Shown here one piece after another: positions 37,850-49,542 of a stretch of 64,000 nucleotides of DNA. This DNA is from Anaeramoeba flamelloides (Eukaryota; Metamonada; Anaeramoebidae). The stretch lies in the NCBI GenBank assembly GCA_027625915.1, contig JANTQA010000029.1:8680001-8744000 (forward strand). Reading direction: 5' to 3'. The position numbers and the translations under genes were made by a program. The notes under the pieces were generated by a model. It was not told the DNA's origin. It searched no databases and worked only from the letters and a program-made list of their open reading frames with translations. Each line of letters starts with the position of its first letter. The stretch's first letter is position 1.

Positions 37850-40800
37850 TAATAATAATAATAATAACGATAATGATAATAATACCAATGATAATAATAA
37901 TGATAATACTAATACTAATGATAATGATAATAATGATAATAATAATGATAAAAATAAGAATAAAACCAGTAATCTTGATCAAAAAATTGATCAAGATAAT
38001 AATAAAAAACAAATTGAAAATGAAAATACTAACCTTATAATTATTATTGATTTTTTAATAGACACTTTAAAAATTAATCGAAAATTAATTCAATTTTTCA
38101 TAAAAAAATCAAATTTATTAATTTCTATCATTAATTTATTAAAATTAAAAAAAATTAAATTAAATTTAATTTTAAAAATATTAGATTTTTTAACCCAATT
38201 TTTTTATTCAAATACCTCTAAAGAAAAAATATTTAATACAATCTCTAAAAAATTTATTAAAAATTTTCAAAAATTAATATTGAGCCAAAATTATAATATA
38301 ATAAATAACAATATTAATTTAATATTTGAAAATCTAAAGTTGTTAGTTATTAATGGTTTGGATCACAATTCAAAAAAAATTAAATTACCACAAGCATTAT
38401 TACCAATTTTTGAAATTTTATTAATTAAAGAAGAAAATTTATTCACCAATTTCTTTCAATTATTATCCCCATTAATCATTCATTCATCTTATAATAAAAC
38501 AGTTTGTTGTTCAATTGGTATGATATCTTTTTTATTTAAAAGAATATTTTTACGAAAAAAGGCATCTAATGAATTGCTTTCTATTGTCAAATCTTTAGTC
38601 TCGCATTCCTTTGATACCAAAGAATTAAAAACCATTTTCAAAATTTTAATTAGTGACTTACCAAAAAAAGAAAATGATCATTCTTGCTGTTTATCAATAT
38701 TATTATTATTACAACATTTGATCGACAATACTATTGAAAATAAACCTAAATTTATGTTTGAATTTAATGGTGATACCTCTTTTATCCAATTACCAAAATT
38801 TACCTTGTCTTTAAAAAATGGGTTTTCCTTTTGTACCTGGATTAATTTTAATAAATCAAAAAATGAAAATGAAAATATAACTAATGGCAATGATAACAAT
38901 ACAAATAACAAACCAAATCGTAATGGGAATGTAAGAATTATTATTTTTGAATTTATAAACGAAAACGAAAAATATTATTTTCAACTTTATATTGAAAAGA
39001 AATATTTAATGTGTAAATTAAATTTAAACAAAAAACAATATATTTTAAAAGGAAATAGAATTGTAAATCATCGTTGGACATTTATTGCATTTTCAAGTAA
39101 TTATTCAAAAATTTATAATAATTATCAGAATGAATTTTTTTCTAGCGATAATGGTTTTAGGAAAAGTGATTATTATAAAACTAATACAAATGATATTACA
39201 TTTATTCAAAATTCAATTGGGAAATCTTCTTTGTCAAATAATAACCAGAATCAAAATTATTCTTATTTTCAAGGAAAAATGGGCGCTATTCATATATTTA
39301 ACAGAAGTCTATCTCAACAAAACATTTTAGAAATATATAATTTGGGCCCACAAACTTTGTTTTTAGACAACTATTCAAAAGAAATAATCTTTTCATTAAA
39401 TAGTAAAACAACCAATAAGAATAATTGCATTAACAATTCTTTAATTTATAATTTTAATTGTAAATTAAAAAATATTCAAAATGTGTATTCTTCAAATATT
39501 CTAGATAATCTATATTGTATTGGCGGAATCAAATTGTTTTTTTATCTATTATATAAATTAAAAGAACATTCAATCAATTCAAAATTCTGTAAAATCACCC
39601 CCCCTCCCCCACCATCTTTCTTCTTTCTCTTTTTCTTCTTAAATAATACAAAATTTATATTTTTCTTAATATTTTGAAAATTTTCTCATTTTGGTGTTAC
39701 AAAAAAAATGGCTTTATTAATTTGTAACTAAAGTTAAATATAATAAAAAGAATTATTTTTTTCATAAAAAATTATCAACCAAAACCATATTTCAAAAACT
39801 GTGATTTGCCTGTAGTAATAAATTGAAAAAAAAAAAAAATATTCTAAAATATTCTAGAACAACTAATTATTAAATCTTATTAATACTTTATTTTTTTTTA
39901 ATTATTATAAACAAATAAAAACCTGATATTTTAAAAATTTAATAAAAAATAAAACCAAAAACTAAAAAAAAATGAATCACAATTTTTGAAATGATCATTA
40001 AGAATTTTTTGTTACTGAACTTTCAATTAAAAAAGGTTAACAAGAAGATTTTTTACAAATAATTACATACATTTTTTTTAAAAAATCTTGCATAGTCTCA
40101 ATTTTCTTAATGATTATTTGGTTTTTCGAATTTTTTTTTTTTTTTCCAACTTGGTTTACTTTTTCAAAAAAAAAAAAAAAAAACAAATGGGGAGGAATTC
40201 AAACACCTAAAAAAGACAATCGAAAAAAGTTAAAAGTATAAAAAATACAAATTTTTTTGAATAGATTTTTTATAAACAAAAACAAAACCTTAAAATATTT
40301 TATCAAAATAAAACCAATAACGAATTTCATCTAAAGAAGAGACAAATTAATATATTATAACAAATTTATATTCATGATACCATTATATCATAATTTCTAT
40401 CAAATGATTTATTACATTAAGAAAAAAAATAATTATTTTATTATTTTATTTTTCTTACTATTTTTATGAAAAATAATTCAAAAAAATTACACCCTCTCCT
40501 CCTTTAACCTTAAACACTTAGATTTTTCTTAAAAGAGTTTTATCTTCGTTCTAATATAAGACAACGTTTATAACTTAAACGGTGACTTTTCTTTTCATTT
40601 TTGAAAAGAAAAATCTTATTTATTTAAACAAAGAGAAGAAAAAGAAAAATTAAAACAAGATATGAAAAAAATTAAAAAAAAAAAAAAAAAAATTAAAACT
40701 CAAAAAGATCTTTAATTTATATTTATATGATTATTAATGAAATACACCAAAAAAAATCAGCATTATTTTCCTTAACAAAATCATATTCATAAAAATATTA

Positions 40801-43800
40801 TCATTTCTTTTTCTTTATTTCAAAAAAAAATAATAACAAAAAAAAAAAAAAACAAACAAACAATATTAATAGTCTACCAAATAATATATTTAATATTTAA
40901 ATCATTAATTTATCAAAAATCTTATCGGGATGATTTTTTAAAATTTAAAGGATTCAATATTCTTAGTATATTATTGCAAAAAAATAATAAATTAATTTCT
41001 TTAAAAATTATTTCTTTATTTCAATATATTTTTGATCAACATTTAGAAATAAGATTTTCAACGAGCATGATCAACGAATTATTATTTGATTTTGAAATAT
41101 GGTATTTTACTGATTATAATATTCAAAAAAAATTATTTGAATTATTCATAAATATTATTAATCAAAAAAAAAAGGAATTAAATGAAAAAAAAATTATAAA
41201 ATTTTTAAGTTTAATAAAATTTCAAAGGATATTAATAGGATTCATGATGTATTATTTTCCAAACACTAACAATAACAATAACGGTAACAACAATGATAAT
41301 AATCAAGAAAATAATAATAACAATAGAAATGATAATGGAAATAATGAAAAAACAAAAATTTTATTAACAAATGAAGAAATTTCAAATTTAAGATCAAAAT
41401 TAATTGAATTAATTGAATTAATTATCAATTATACAAACTCACTTCAATACTTAAATATAATTTTAGGATATTGTTTATTATTGGATCATGAAAAAAAAAA
41501 TCCGATGGATTTATTATTAATGATTAAAAAAATTTGTCAATTACAAAATTTATTTCAAATTACTAACATTTCAAAACTAAAATTAATAAAAAATATTATA
41601 AATTCTTTATTAATTTTATTACAATCATCTAACCAAAAAATTAGACTCATTAGTTTGGAAATTTTAACCAAAATTGGTTTTAAAAAAAATAATTATTTAT
41701 CAATTGAAACTAATAATCAATATAGAAATAAGAAAGATAATAAAGGAAACACAGGGATGAATGAAAAACAAAGCGATCAATATTATGACATTGGATTAAA
41801 ATCAGCAATTTTATATGAAATATTAAATACGATTGAATATTCTGAATCAATTTTCCAAATATTATATAATTTTTTCATTAACAAAAAAAATAAATTAATA
41901 AATTATTCATTTATTTTTCTAACTTATTTACGTTTTTTAAAAAGATTCCCTGAACAATCCGGGATGGTATTTCTTACTAAATTAAAAGTATTGAAAAGTA
42001 ATCCAATAAACTATGAAATAATTAATAATCATTTTGGTTGGCAATATCAATTTTTCAATTCATTAATATTAAAAAATTTTAATAATAAATTCAATGTAAT
42101 TATTTTGAAAAAATTAACAAATGTTAATTATTATTTTTTAACTAAAAAAAGAAATGGATACAAGATTTTTAAAGACACATTAAATTTTTTGGATTTATTT
42201 TTGGATCATAATAATAGTATCGTTAATATAACAAATAAAAATAAAATAAAATTAAAAATTCAAAAAATTATCATATCTTTTTTATTTAATTTAATTCAAA
42301 AAAATATTTTACAAATAATTAAAAATACTAAAAATAAATTAACAATTAAAAATTTTATTAAATTAATAAATCTAAATCTTGGTAATTATTTTCTTGATAA
42401 TTTTTATCAATTAATTATTGAGTTACATCATTTACTGAATTATTATCATTTTAATAACGTTAAAGAAGATAATGATAACGTTAATAATAACAACAGTAGC
42501 AGTAGCAGTAGCAGCAACAATAATAATAACAGAAAAATAACTAATAATGATATAAATAATAGTAATATAAATATAAATATTCAAATCAATGAAATTAAAT
42601 TAAAAAAAAATTGAAAAGAAATTTTTTATTATAATAATGAATAAATTATTTAATATTTTGAAAAAAATAAAATTTTTTGATAATAAAAATACTTATTATT
42701 CACAAAATCAAACCAAATTATTATATAATTCTTTAATTCCTTTAATTTTAAATTTAATTATTTTTGAAAAAAAAAATGGTGAACGATATTTTAATTTATT
42801 AACCGAAATGATGGATATTTCTTGCAAGTTATTTAATTCTATTCAATTTTCAGAATTATTAAAAGACATTTTGTCCCATTTATTTTATGCAATAAAAAAC
42901 AATAATCCAAATCGTGGAAAATATAAAGGCTTTATCAGAAAGTTAATTAATAACCATAGACACACTTTATCAATCTTACCAATAATAATAAACAAAAGTG
43001 ATTTTTTTATAAATTCAATTAATAACAAAGAATTATTCAACCAATTTAAAACCAAAAAATGGCAATTGTTTTTTAAAGATAATTTTTTTCGTTATCAAAT
43101 GAATCAACAAGAAATTTTTCGATCAAATCATAAATTAACAATAAAAAAAAAAAAAAATTATTTTTTAAAAATAAAAAATATATTTTGGTTTCAAAATAAT
43201 AGCCAATTAGAATTAAATAATTTTAATTTAAATATTAAAAAAAAAATCATTAAAAAACAAATAGAATTTAGAAATCAAATAATTTTTACAAAATTGAATA
43301 AATCAAGTAAATCAAATAAAATTTGGAAATTAATACTTCAAGATTTAACAAACGAAAGAGCACCGTTTGGTGATCCCAATCAAAAAATTTATTGGAAATT
43401 AGACAAAACTGAAGATTCCTTTAGAAGGAGATTAAAATTAAAAAGGAACTATAAATTCGACCCACATTTTTTTAATAATGCTTCAATTAAAAGAGATCTT
43501 AAAAATCAAAAAAAGAATAATTCTTTAAATAATTCGCACCCCAATTCCCATTCCAATACCAACATTAATTCCAATACACCTAATAATCTCAAAATACAAT
43601 TTAATCAACTATTAAATATTAATGAAAGCACCAATGAAAATAATAATGGAAATTTAAGAGAGCAATATTTAAAATTATTACAAAAAAAAATGGTGAAAAG
43701 CAAAGCAAAAAAAAATATTATATATCAAACAGATTGTATTTTGATAAAACCAACCAAACAATTGGATTGTGTTTTTCAAATCACAACTCAAAAAATTAAA

Positions 43801-46800
43801 TGTTGTTTTAAACTAAATTCTGAATTAAACTTTAAAAAGCAAGATAAAGTATGGAAATTAAAGAAAATAAAAGAAATTTATAAAAGAAAATATAAATATA
43901 GAAAAACCTCTTTAGAATTTTTTTCAATTGATCAAACAAATTTATTTTTAAATTTTCCTAATATCGAAGAAAGAGAAAAAGTATATAAATTAATTTTACA
44001 ACAAAAACCAAAATATTTAAGAATAATTGATACTGGCAATCCAAGTGAACGGTTTAAAAACACTAATTGTCTTAAAGAATGGCAACATAGGAAAATTTCT
44101 AATTTTGAATATTTAATGAAATTGAATACAATAGCCGGCAGAACAATAAATGACGTTTCTCAATATCCCGTATTTCCTTGGGTTTTAAAAGATTATACAA
44201 GTAAAAAATTGGATTTAAAAGATCCAAAAATTTTTAGAAATTTTTCAAAGCCGATTGGTATTCAAAATTCCGTTTCAGAAAATGAAACTAAAACTAGATA
44301 TAAATTATTAAAATCAGTTCAAACAAATATCCCCCCTTTTCATTATGGATCTCATTATTCTACACCAGGCTCAACGTCCTTTTATTTAATTAGATTGGAA
44401 CCTTTTAGCAGTTTGACAATTAAATTACAAGGTTTGATATTTATTTATTCATTTTTTTTTTTTTAAAAACATTTCTAGAATTTTACTATTATCTATTTTT
44501 TATAGAATATTTTTTGAAATTACGAATCGGTATATGGGAAATATATGCTTGTTAATAAGATTTTGATATTATCAATTTTTTTTTTTTTTTTTTTATCCAA
44601 ATAGTAAAATTCTTAAGAAATAAGTCTTGAATATATTTTATTAATATGAATTAAATTTTAGCATTTCAATATAAAAACTGAAAAAAACCGGATTTTAATT
44701 TGATCATAAATTTAATTTTCGATTTCCTAACTTAAAAAAAATTTTGAATTTAAATCAAATATATTAAGTAAAATTTTTTTATTCTTTGAAAGTTTGAAAA
44801 AAGTTGTTTTCTTTTCTTTCTTTTTTTTTTTATTATTGAGGAGAGGTGATTCAACCAAATTACCCCCTGTTTGCCATTAGGTTTTTTTTATTGTTTTTTT
44901 TTTTGATTAGAAAATCAATAGATTTTCGTTAGGTTTTTTGAGTTTTCTATTTATTTGGAAAATCAATAGATTTTCGTTAGGTTGATTTTACTTTAGAAAT
45001 AAACAGAAAATTTTAATAAATTTTCGGTTTATTTCTAAAGTAAAAAAAAAACCTAGAACACTTCACAAATAAAATAGAAAACCTCAAAAAAACCTAGAAC
45101 ACTTTAGAAACAAAAACAAAAAGTAAAAAATCACCGTTAGGTTTTCCAGAATTCAAAAGAATGGAGAAAAATCATAGATTTTACTCAATTCTTTCAAATT
45201 CTGGAAAAGCTAGACACTCTACGGCACTCCCAGAAACTCTAAAATTGTATTTAGGGGTTTTTATCCTAACTATAATGTAGGCAGGATTACAGTTCAGAGT
45301 ATATCTTTTCTTCAAAAAATGAAAAGAAAAAAATTTATTTCTAAACAAAGAAAAGAAAAAGAGAAAGAAAAGCAAGAAATGAAAAAGATTCTAGGATTTA
45401 TTGGTTAAGATTAAGTGCTCAAGAGCTCTTAATCTGTTAAAGAGAGAGTTTTGAAGTGACTAAATTTGCGACTCCTAATTCAAAGAGTAGTTAAAAGAAT
45501 CTTTTAATTATAGTCATTAGAAGTAATTTAAACTCAATTTAGTTTTCTGGAAAAAGAAGAGTCAAAAAATAATAATAAAAAGAAAAAACTTCAGTGAAAA
45601 GTTTTTTTTGCACATTAAGTATTGAGTGGGTTGGTGGTTGTTTAATTTTCGGTCGAATTTTTTTGGATTGTTACCATAGTTTGTTTTAATCAAGAGAACT
45701 AAATATTTGAACAACTATAGATCAAATGAAATAGGCTACTTTATTAAGTTTTAATTTGGGAATTTATAGATGGGTTGAATCTACAAAGTGATGAGTTTTT
45801 AAGAATAAGATTTGGTTTTCGAAATTTTCTTTTCAGTTGCTTTGCTTTTTCCAAATTTTCTTTTACTTTGCTTTTTTTTTTTTTTTTTTTAATTTTTATG
45901 TTTTTTTTTTTTATTGCAATTTTCCCAAATCTTGTTTTCGCAAAATCTCAGTTCAAAGATATCGACTCGACAGTAAAAACTCAGTCCAAGTAACGACTCG
46001 ATAGATTGTATGGAAAGTTCAATTCGGTTCAATTTGTTTGGGTTTCAGATCGCATTCGTTGGATTCAGTTCAGTTGCGCAATTCCAGTTCGATTTGTTTT
46101 AGATATGATCATGAACAAGTTTGGTTAGGTTAATCATGACCAAGTCTACCAATTCTTATTATGATTTTTTATTCATTTGCCTCTGCTAAACACCCAAAAA
46201 ACCAAAAAGAGGAGGAACTCAAAAACTTAAAAAAGTAAATTTGGAAAAGGTAAAAAATTTTAAAAAATCAAAATGATTTTTAAACAACAAAAAATAGTTA
46301 ATGGAGTAAAATTACAAATGTTTAAATCAATATGTATTAGTCAATTATTTTATGTATTAGTTATATTTAATCCAACTCAAAAAGATTTTGACACAATTGA
46401 TGTTTGGATAAATAAAAAAATATAACAAAATTTTTAAAAATCAGCCCACATTCTCAAAGGATAATATATAAAACAGAAGCAAAAATTGACCAAGTCAGAA
46501 TTTCAATATATAAAAGAAGATATAAACTCAAAAAGAAATTCAAAATTCTGGGCTTTGAACATATAACCAAAAAATTATAATTTACAAAAAAAGATAATGA
46601 AAATATTAATTGGGAAATAGAAAACTTAAAATTATTAGAATATAAATCTAAACCAATTTAGAGAAAGCTTGATAATAAATTGTTCTGTATGGAAAGGTCA
46701 ATAATATTTTAAAAATTATTAGACACAACAACAATATAAATAAACAACAACAACATTTAAAATGGAAGGGTTCAACTTCCATCTTAATACTAAAATTACA

Positions 46801-49542
46801 TAACCTCACAAATTATCAAAATAGATATTCTTATGTTTATGATAAGAAGAAAATAAAAACAAAATCTTGAAATTTTTACGAAAAATAACTAAACCTAGAC
46901 ACAGTTGAAGATTTTGATCATTTTTTATGGAATTGCCCATTCTATGAAAAGAAAATCAAAAAATTAGGATTAAGGAATTAATCCAAATAAACAAAAATAA
47001 TAAAAATAAAATTTTTGATATTATTAAAAATAAAGACTCATTATTTATTCTATCATTGGTTAATGATAAAGAAAATTATGATTCTTTATTGAAATTTCGA
47101 AACAAAAATTTAGAAATTAGGGAAGTGTTGTCAATTCTCGTAGAGTGTCGTAGAGTGCCTAGCTTTTCCAGAATTTAAAAGAATTGCATAAAATTAAAGA
47201 TTTTACTCAATCCTTTTAAATTCTGGAAAAGCTAATGGTGGTATTTTTTAATTTTTGAAATAAAAAGAAAATTTATTTAATTTTTAGTTTATTTCTTAAA
47301 TTCAAAAAAAAACTAACGACAAGTGCCGTCAAGTGCTGTAAAGTGCCTTTGTTTTTTTTTATTTCAAAAAGTAAAAAAAAACCTAACGGTAGTTTTTCCA
47401 GAATTTAAAAGAATTGAGTTAAATCGTTTGATTTTACTCCATTCTTTTGAATTCTGGAAAACCTAATTGCTGTAAGAGGAAATAATTTCCTCCGTTCAAA
47501 ATAAATAAAAAAAAAAAAATTCTTTTAATCTTAGTAAAAAAAAATTTCTCATATTATGATTTTTTTTTTCAGATCTTAATTTTTTTTTTTGATAACTTAT
47601 AATATAAAAAATAATAATCAACTAATTATATTATCAATAACATACTTTAACTCCCTGTTTCCGTTATATACTAACCCCTTAATATATATTTATTTTTATC
47701 ATTATTTCTGAATAAAAACTATCAAAATAAAAACTCAACTGTTTTAAACAAAAATAAAAAACAATAACAATAGATAATGCTTTTGAAAAACCTGATCGAT
47801 TATTTGTTTCGTTAGAAAATTGTTGGAAAAATTCATTAAACTTTAGTTTTAACGTATCAGAATTAATTCCGGAATTTTTTTATTTACCAGAATTATTTGA
47901 AAATGTCAATAATTTAAATCTAGGAATTAAACAGAATGGGAAAATGGTTAATCATGTTCTATTGCCACCATGGGCAAAGGGAAGTAAATATGAATTTATA
48001 AGAATTCATCGAGAAGCATTAGAATCCGAGTATGTAAGTGAGCATCTTCATGAATGGATTGATTTAATTTTTGGGTACAAGCAAAGGGGAGAAGAAGCCG
48101 TAAAGGCTACTAATGTATTTTATTATTTAACTTATGAAGGGATGGTTAATTTTGATCAAATTAAAAATGAAGAAGAAAGAAAAATGTATGAATTACAAAT
48201 TGAAAGTTTTGGGCAGTGTCCATCACAGCTAATTTTTAATGAACCACATCCCAAGAGATTGACTTTGAAGGAGTTAATGATTAAAGATACTAATTGGAAA
48301 AAAATAAAAACAATAAAATTTGTTGTTGACCTATCAAAACAGTCACTAATTTTTTTGAATATGATTGAGTCACAAGAGAAAATTAGACAATTATTTAATG
48401 CCCCAAATTTAGTTATTTCAATCGACAGGAATAGGGAAATAGGAGTTCATAAATGGTTACCAGAAGGCAGAGACTTCCAAATAGATGAGTCTTTTAAAAT
48501 AAAAAATAAGCAATCCATTCCAATGGTTCATTTTGATTATGAATATAACTCAAACACGTTTAACTATTCAAACTATTTTACTATTTTAAATGATGGAAAA
48601 ACTTTAATCAGCTGTGGATTTTTCGATTCAAATTTTAGATTGATAAATCTTAAAAACACCAACCAAACAAAGACAATTAATTTCCATAAAAATGTTGTGA
48701 CTTGTTTGAAATATGATTATAATGGTAATATCTTAGTCACGGGTTCTCTAGATTCAACAATTTGTATCTGGAAAGTTTCATTTAAAAAGAAAACAGAAAA
48801 AAATCCATTTTTAAAATCAAATCAATTTAATAATAATTTCAATAATAGTGATAGTAATCATAATATTAATAATGAGGGTACAAATTCTCAGAATTTTGAT
48901 GAAGAAAATAATAATAAAAAAAAAAATAACAAATTAAAAAAAGTCTTTCCAAAAATCATTTATAAAAATATTTGTTATGGCCACCATTATGGAATAACTT
49001 GTTTAGACCTAAGCGTAGATTTAGATATAATTGTGTCCGCTTCAAAGGACAAAACATTTTTAATACACAATATAAATAATGGTAGATTGTTACAGTCGAT
49101 TTCATTATCACAACAAAACCAATCGAAAAAAATAGATTCAAATAAGAATAAGAATAAGAATAATAATAAGAATAATAAGAATAAGAATTTGTTCTCTTCA
49201 AATAATAATAAATACCCAACGTTAATAAAGATTTCCAACAATGGTGAAATATTAATTTATTGTGAACCAAAATTATATTTATATACGATTAATGGTAGCT
49301 TTATTAAATTAATAAAAATTAAAAAAAAGATTAATTCATTTGATTTTACTCATGATCATAAATATTTTTTCATAGTTGGTGAAAGTGGGTTGTTTCAACT
49401 CCATAAATTGTCTAATCTTGAACTAATCAATAATTTGAGTTTTGATAATACCACAATTAATTCGGTGTTTTTAACAACAAAAGATTCTCAAATTTTGTTA
49501 GGAATGGATAATGGGCAATCTGTCGTGGTTGAAATAAATTAA
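31645..49542 (+). CDS. Giant BEACH-domain WD40 protein (NBEA/LRBA/Lvs-like)
   Basis: Proposed exons are 31645-32011, 35377-39588, 40873-44431 and 47774-49542, about 3,300 residues. Helical-repeat sequence fills the front half. A concanavalin-like domain covers about residues 1250-1445 (KNGFSFCTWINF, NHRWTFIAF, GKMGAIHIFNRSLS). The pre-PH motif YWKLDKTEDSFRRRLKLKRN is followed by the BEACH-PH domain at about 2475-2570. The BEACH domain (about 2588-2875) has NFEYLMKLNTIAGRTINDVS, QYPVFPWVLKDY, ELIPEFFYLPELFENVNNLN, LLPPWAKGS and LHEWIDLIFGYKQRG. WD40 repeats (VTGSLDSTICIWK, SASKDKTFLI) end the protein, with no FYVE domain. BEACH proteins act in vesicle and lysosome trafficking. Junctions 2-3 and 3-4 rest on conserved sequence. 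The exon 1-2 join rests on phase and position only. A one-base frame break sits in the A9 run at 42602-42610. Asn- and Lys-rich tracts (36250-36530, 37780-37960, 41260-41345) are insertions typical of AT-rich protists. Confidence 0.85.
33065..33196. mobile_element. 132-bp MITE with CAGCTG-tipped terminal inverted repeats, copy 2
   Basis: Same length and ends as 215-346 but inverted. It starts TACAGCTGTTTTAAAAAAGT and ends ACTTTTTTAAAACAGCTGTA, flanked by TA if the outermost TA is read as target site. Its inverted repeats are the more nearly perfect of the two copies. It lies in the first intron of the BEACH gene. Confidence 0.85.
33360..34080 (+). repeat. Interspersed repeat inside BEACH intron 1 (partner at 16015-16800)
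   Basis: Direct partner of the repeat in the RasGAP intron, sharing AGCAAATTTATTTTAAACTA, TATCGATTCTTTATAATAAT, CTCGGTTTTATCTGTTATTT and TTTTTAGGCGTGAAATT. It lies in the sense orientation of its host gene, as the RasGAP copy does. Confidence 0.6.
34729..34806. repeat. Compound microsatellite (CT)n-(AT)n
   Basis: About 23 uninterrupted CT units switch directly into about 16 AT units within BEACH intron 1. The purity suggests it is young and variable in length. Confidence 0.95.
37780..37960 (+). repeat. Coding AAT trinucleotide repeat (poly-Asn tract)
   Basis: A run of AAT/GAT/ACT codons inside BEACH exon 2 encodes an Asn-rich tract broken by Asp and Thr. It keeps frame in a region between two helical segments. 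The AAT run is pure over about 24 units (near 37785-37848) and then degenerate, as expected for a microsatellite expanding inside a disordered loop. Confidence 0.9.
39589..40872 (+). other. BEACH intron 2 (1284 bp)
   Basis: Bounded by GTAAAATC and AATATTAATAG, with the joined frame reading NSKFFYQIIYLIFKS. It contains a C-rich pyrimidine run directly after the donor (39597-39626) and many A/T homopolymers, but no repeat partner that I recognise. Confidence 0.7.
44836..46290 (+). repeat. Hairpin-chain repeat with type-2 module in BEACH intron 3
   Basis: It begins GAGGAGAGGTGATTCAACCA. Alternating palindromes follow: AAATCAATAGATTTTCGTTA units (44900-44980), a long hairpin at 44979-45055 (AGAAATAAACAGAAAATTTT facing TTTCGGTTTATTTCT), and another at 45140-45211 (CCAGAATTCAAAAGAATGGA facing TTTCAAATTCTGG). 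After the AAGAGCTCTT segment comes a type-2 module with GGGTTGGTGGTTGTTTAAT, GAACAACTATAGATCAAATG, AAGTAACGACTCGATAGATT and CATGAACAAGTTTGGTTAGG, matching 56925-57811 in reverse. It is in the sense orientation of the BEACH gene. Confidence 0.75.
46290..47110 (+). mobile_element. LINE 3' remnant in BEACH intron 3
   Basis: Readable pieces include LQMFKSICISQLFYVLVIFN followed by PTQKDFDTIDVWINKK, like the thumb region after a non-LTR reverse transcriptase. Then comes DTVEDFDHFLWNCPFYEKKI, which is the His-Cys part of the zf-RVT-like knuckle. Several stops and frame shifts break the ORF and the reverse-transcriptase catalytic core is absent, so it is an old 5'-truncated copy. The same tail recurs on the minus strand at 54420-54860, and both run directly into hairpin-chain sequence. 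Confidence 0.65.
47111..47500 (+). repeat. Hairpin-chain tail following the LINE remnant
   Basis: A GC-rich unit run (CTCGTAGAGTGTCGTAGAGTG, about 47138-47158) is followed by three hairpins in a row: 47161-47233 (CTTTTCCAGAATTTAAAAGA facing CTTTTAAATTCTGGAAAAG), about 47245-47318 (AAATAAAAAGAAAATTTA and its partner), and 47392-47465. A further GTGCCGTCAAGTGCTGTAAA run lies between the last two. It ends TAAGAGGAAATAATTTCC and an A-rich stretch. The copy at 53822-54390 has the same order. Confidence 0.7.

Noticed and set aside
37683-38040. Open frames of poly-Ile on both strands beside the poly-Asn tract
   Set aside because: They are shadows of the AAT repeat within the BEACH exon. Any trinucleotide repeat keeps all frames open.
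45775-45993. Phe-rich 72-codon frame in BEACH intron 3
   Set aside because: It lies within the type-2 repeat and is largely a translated poly-T tract.
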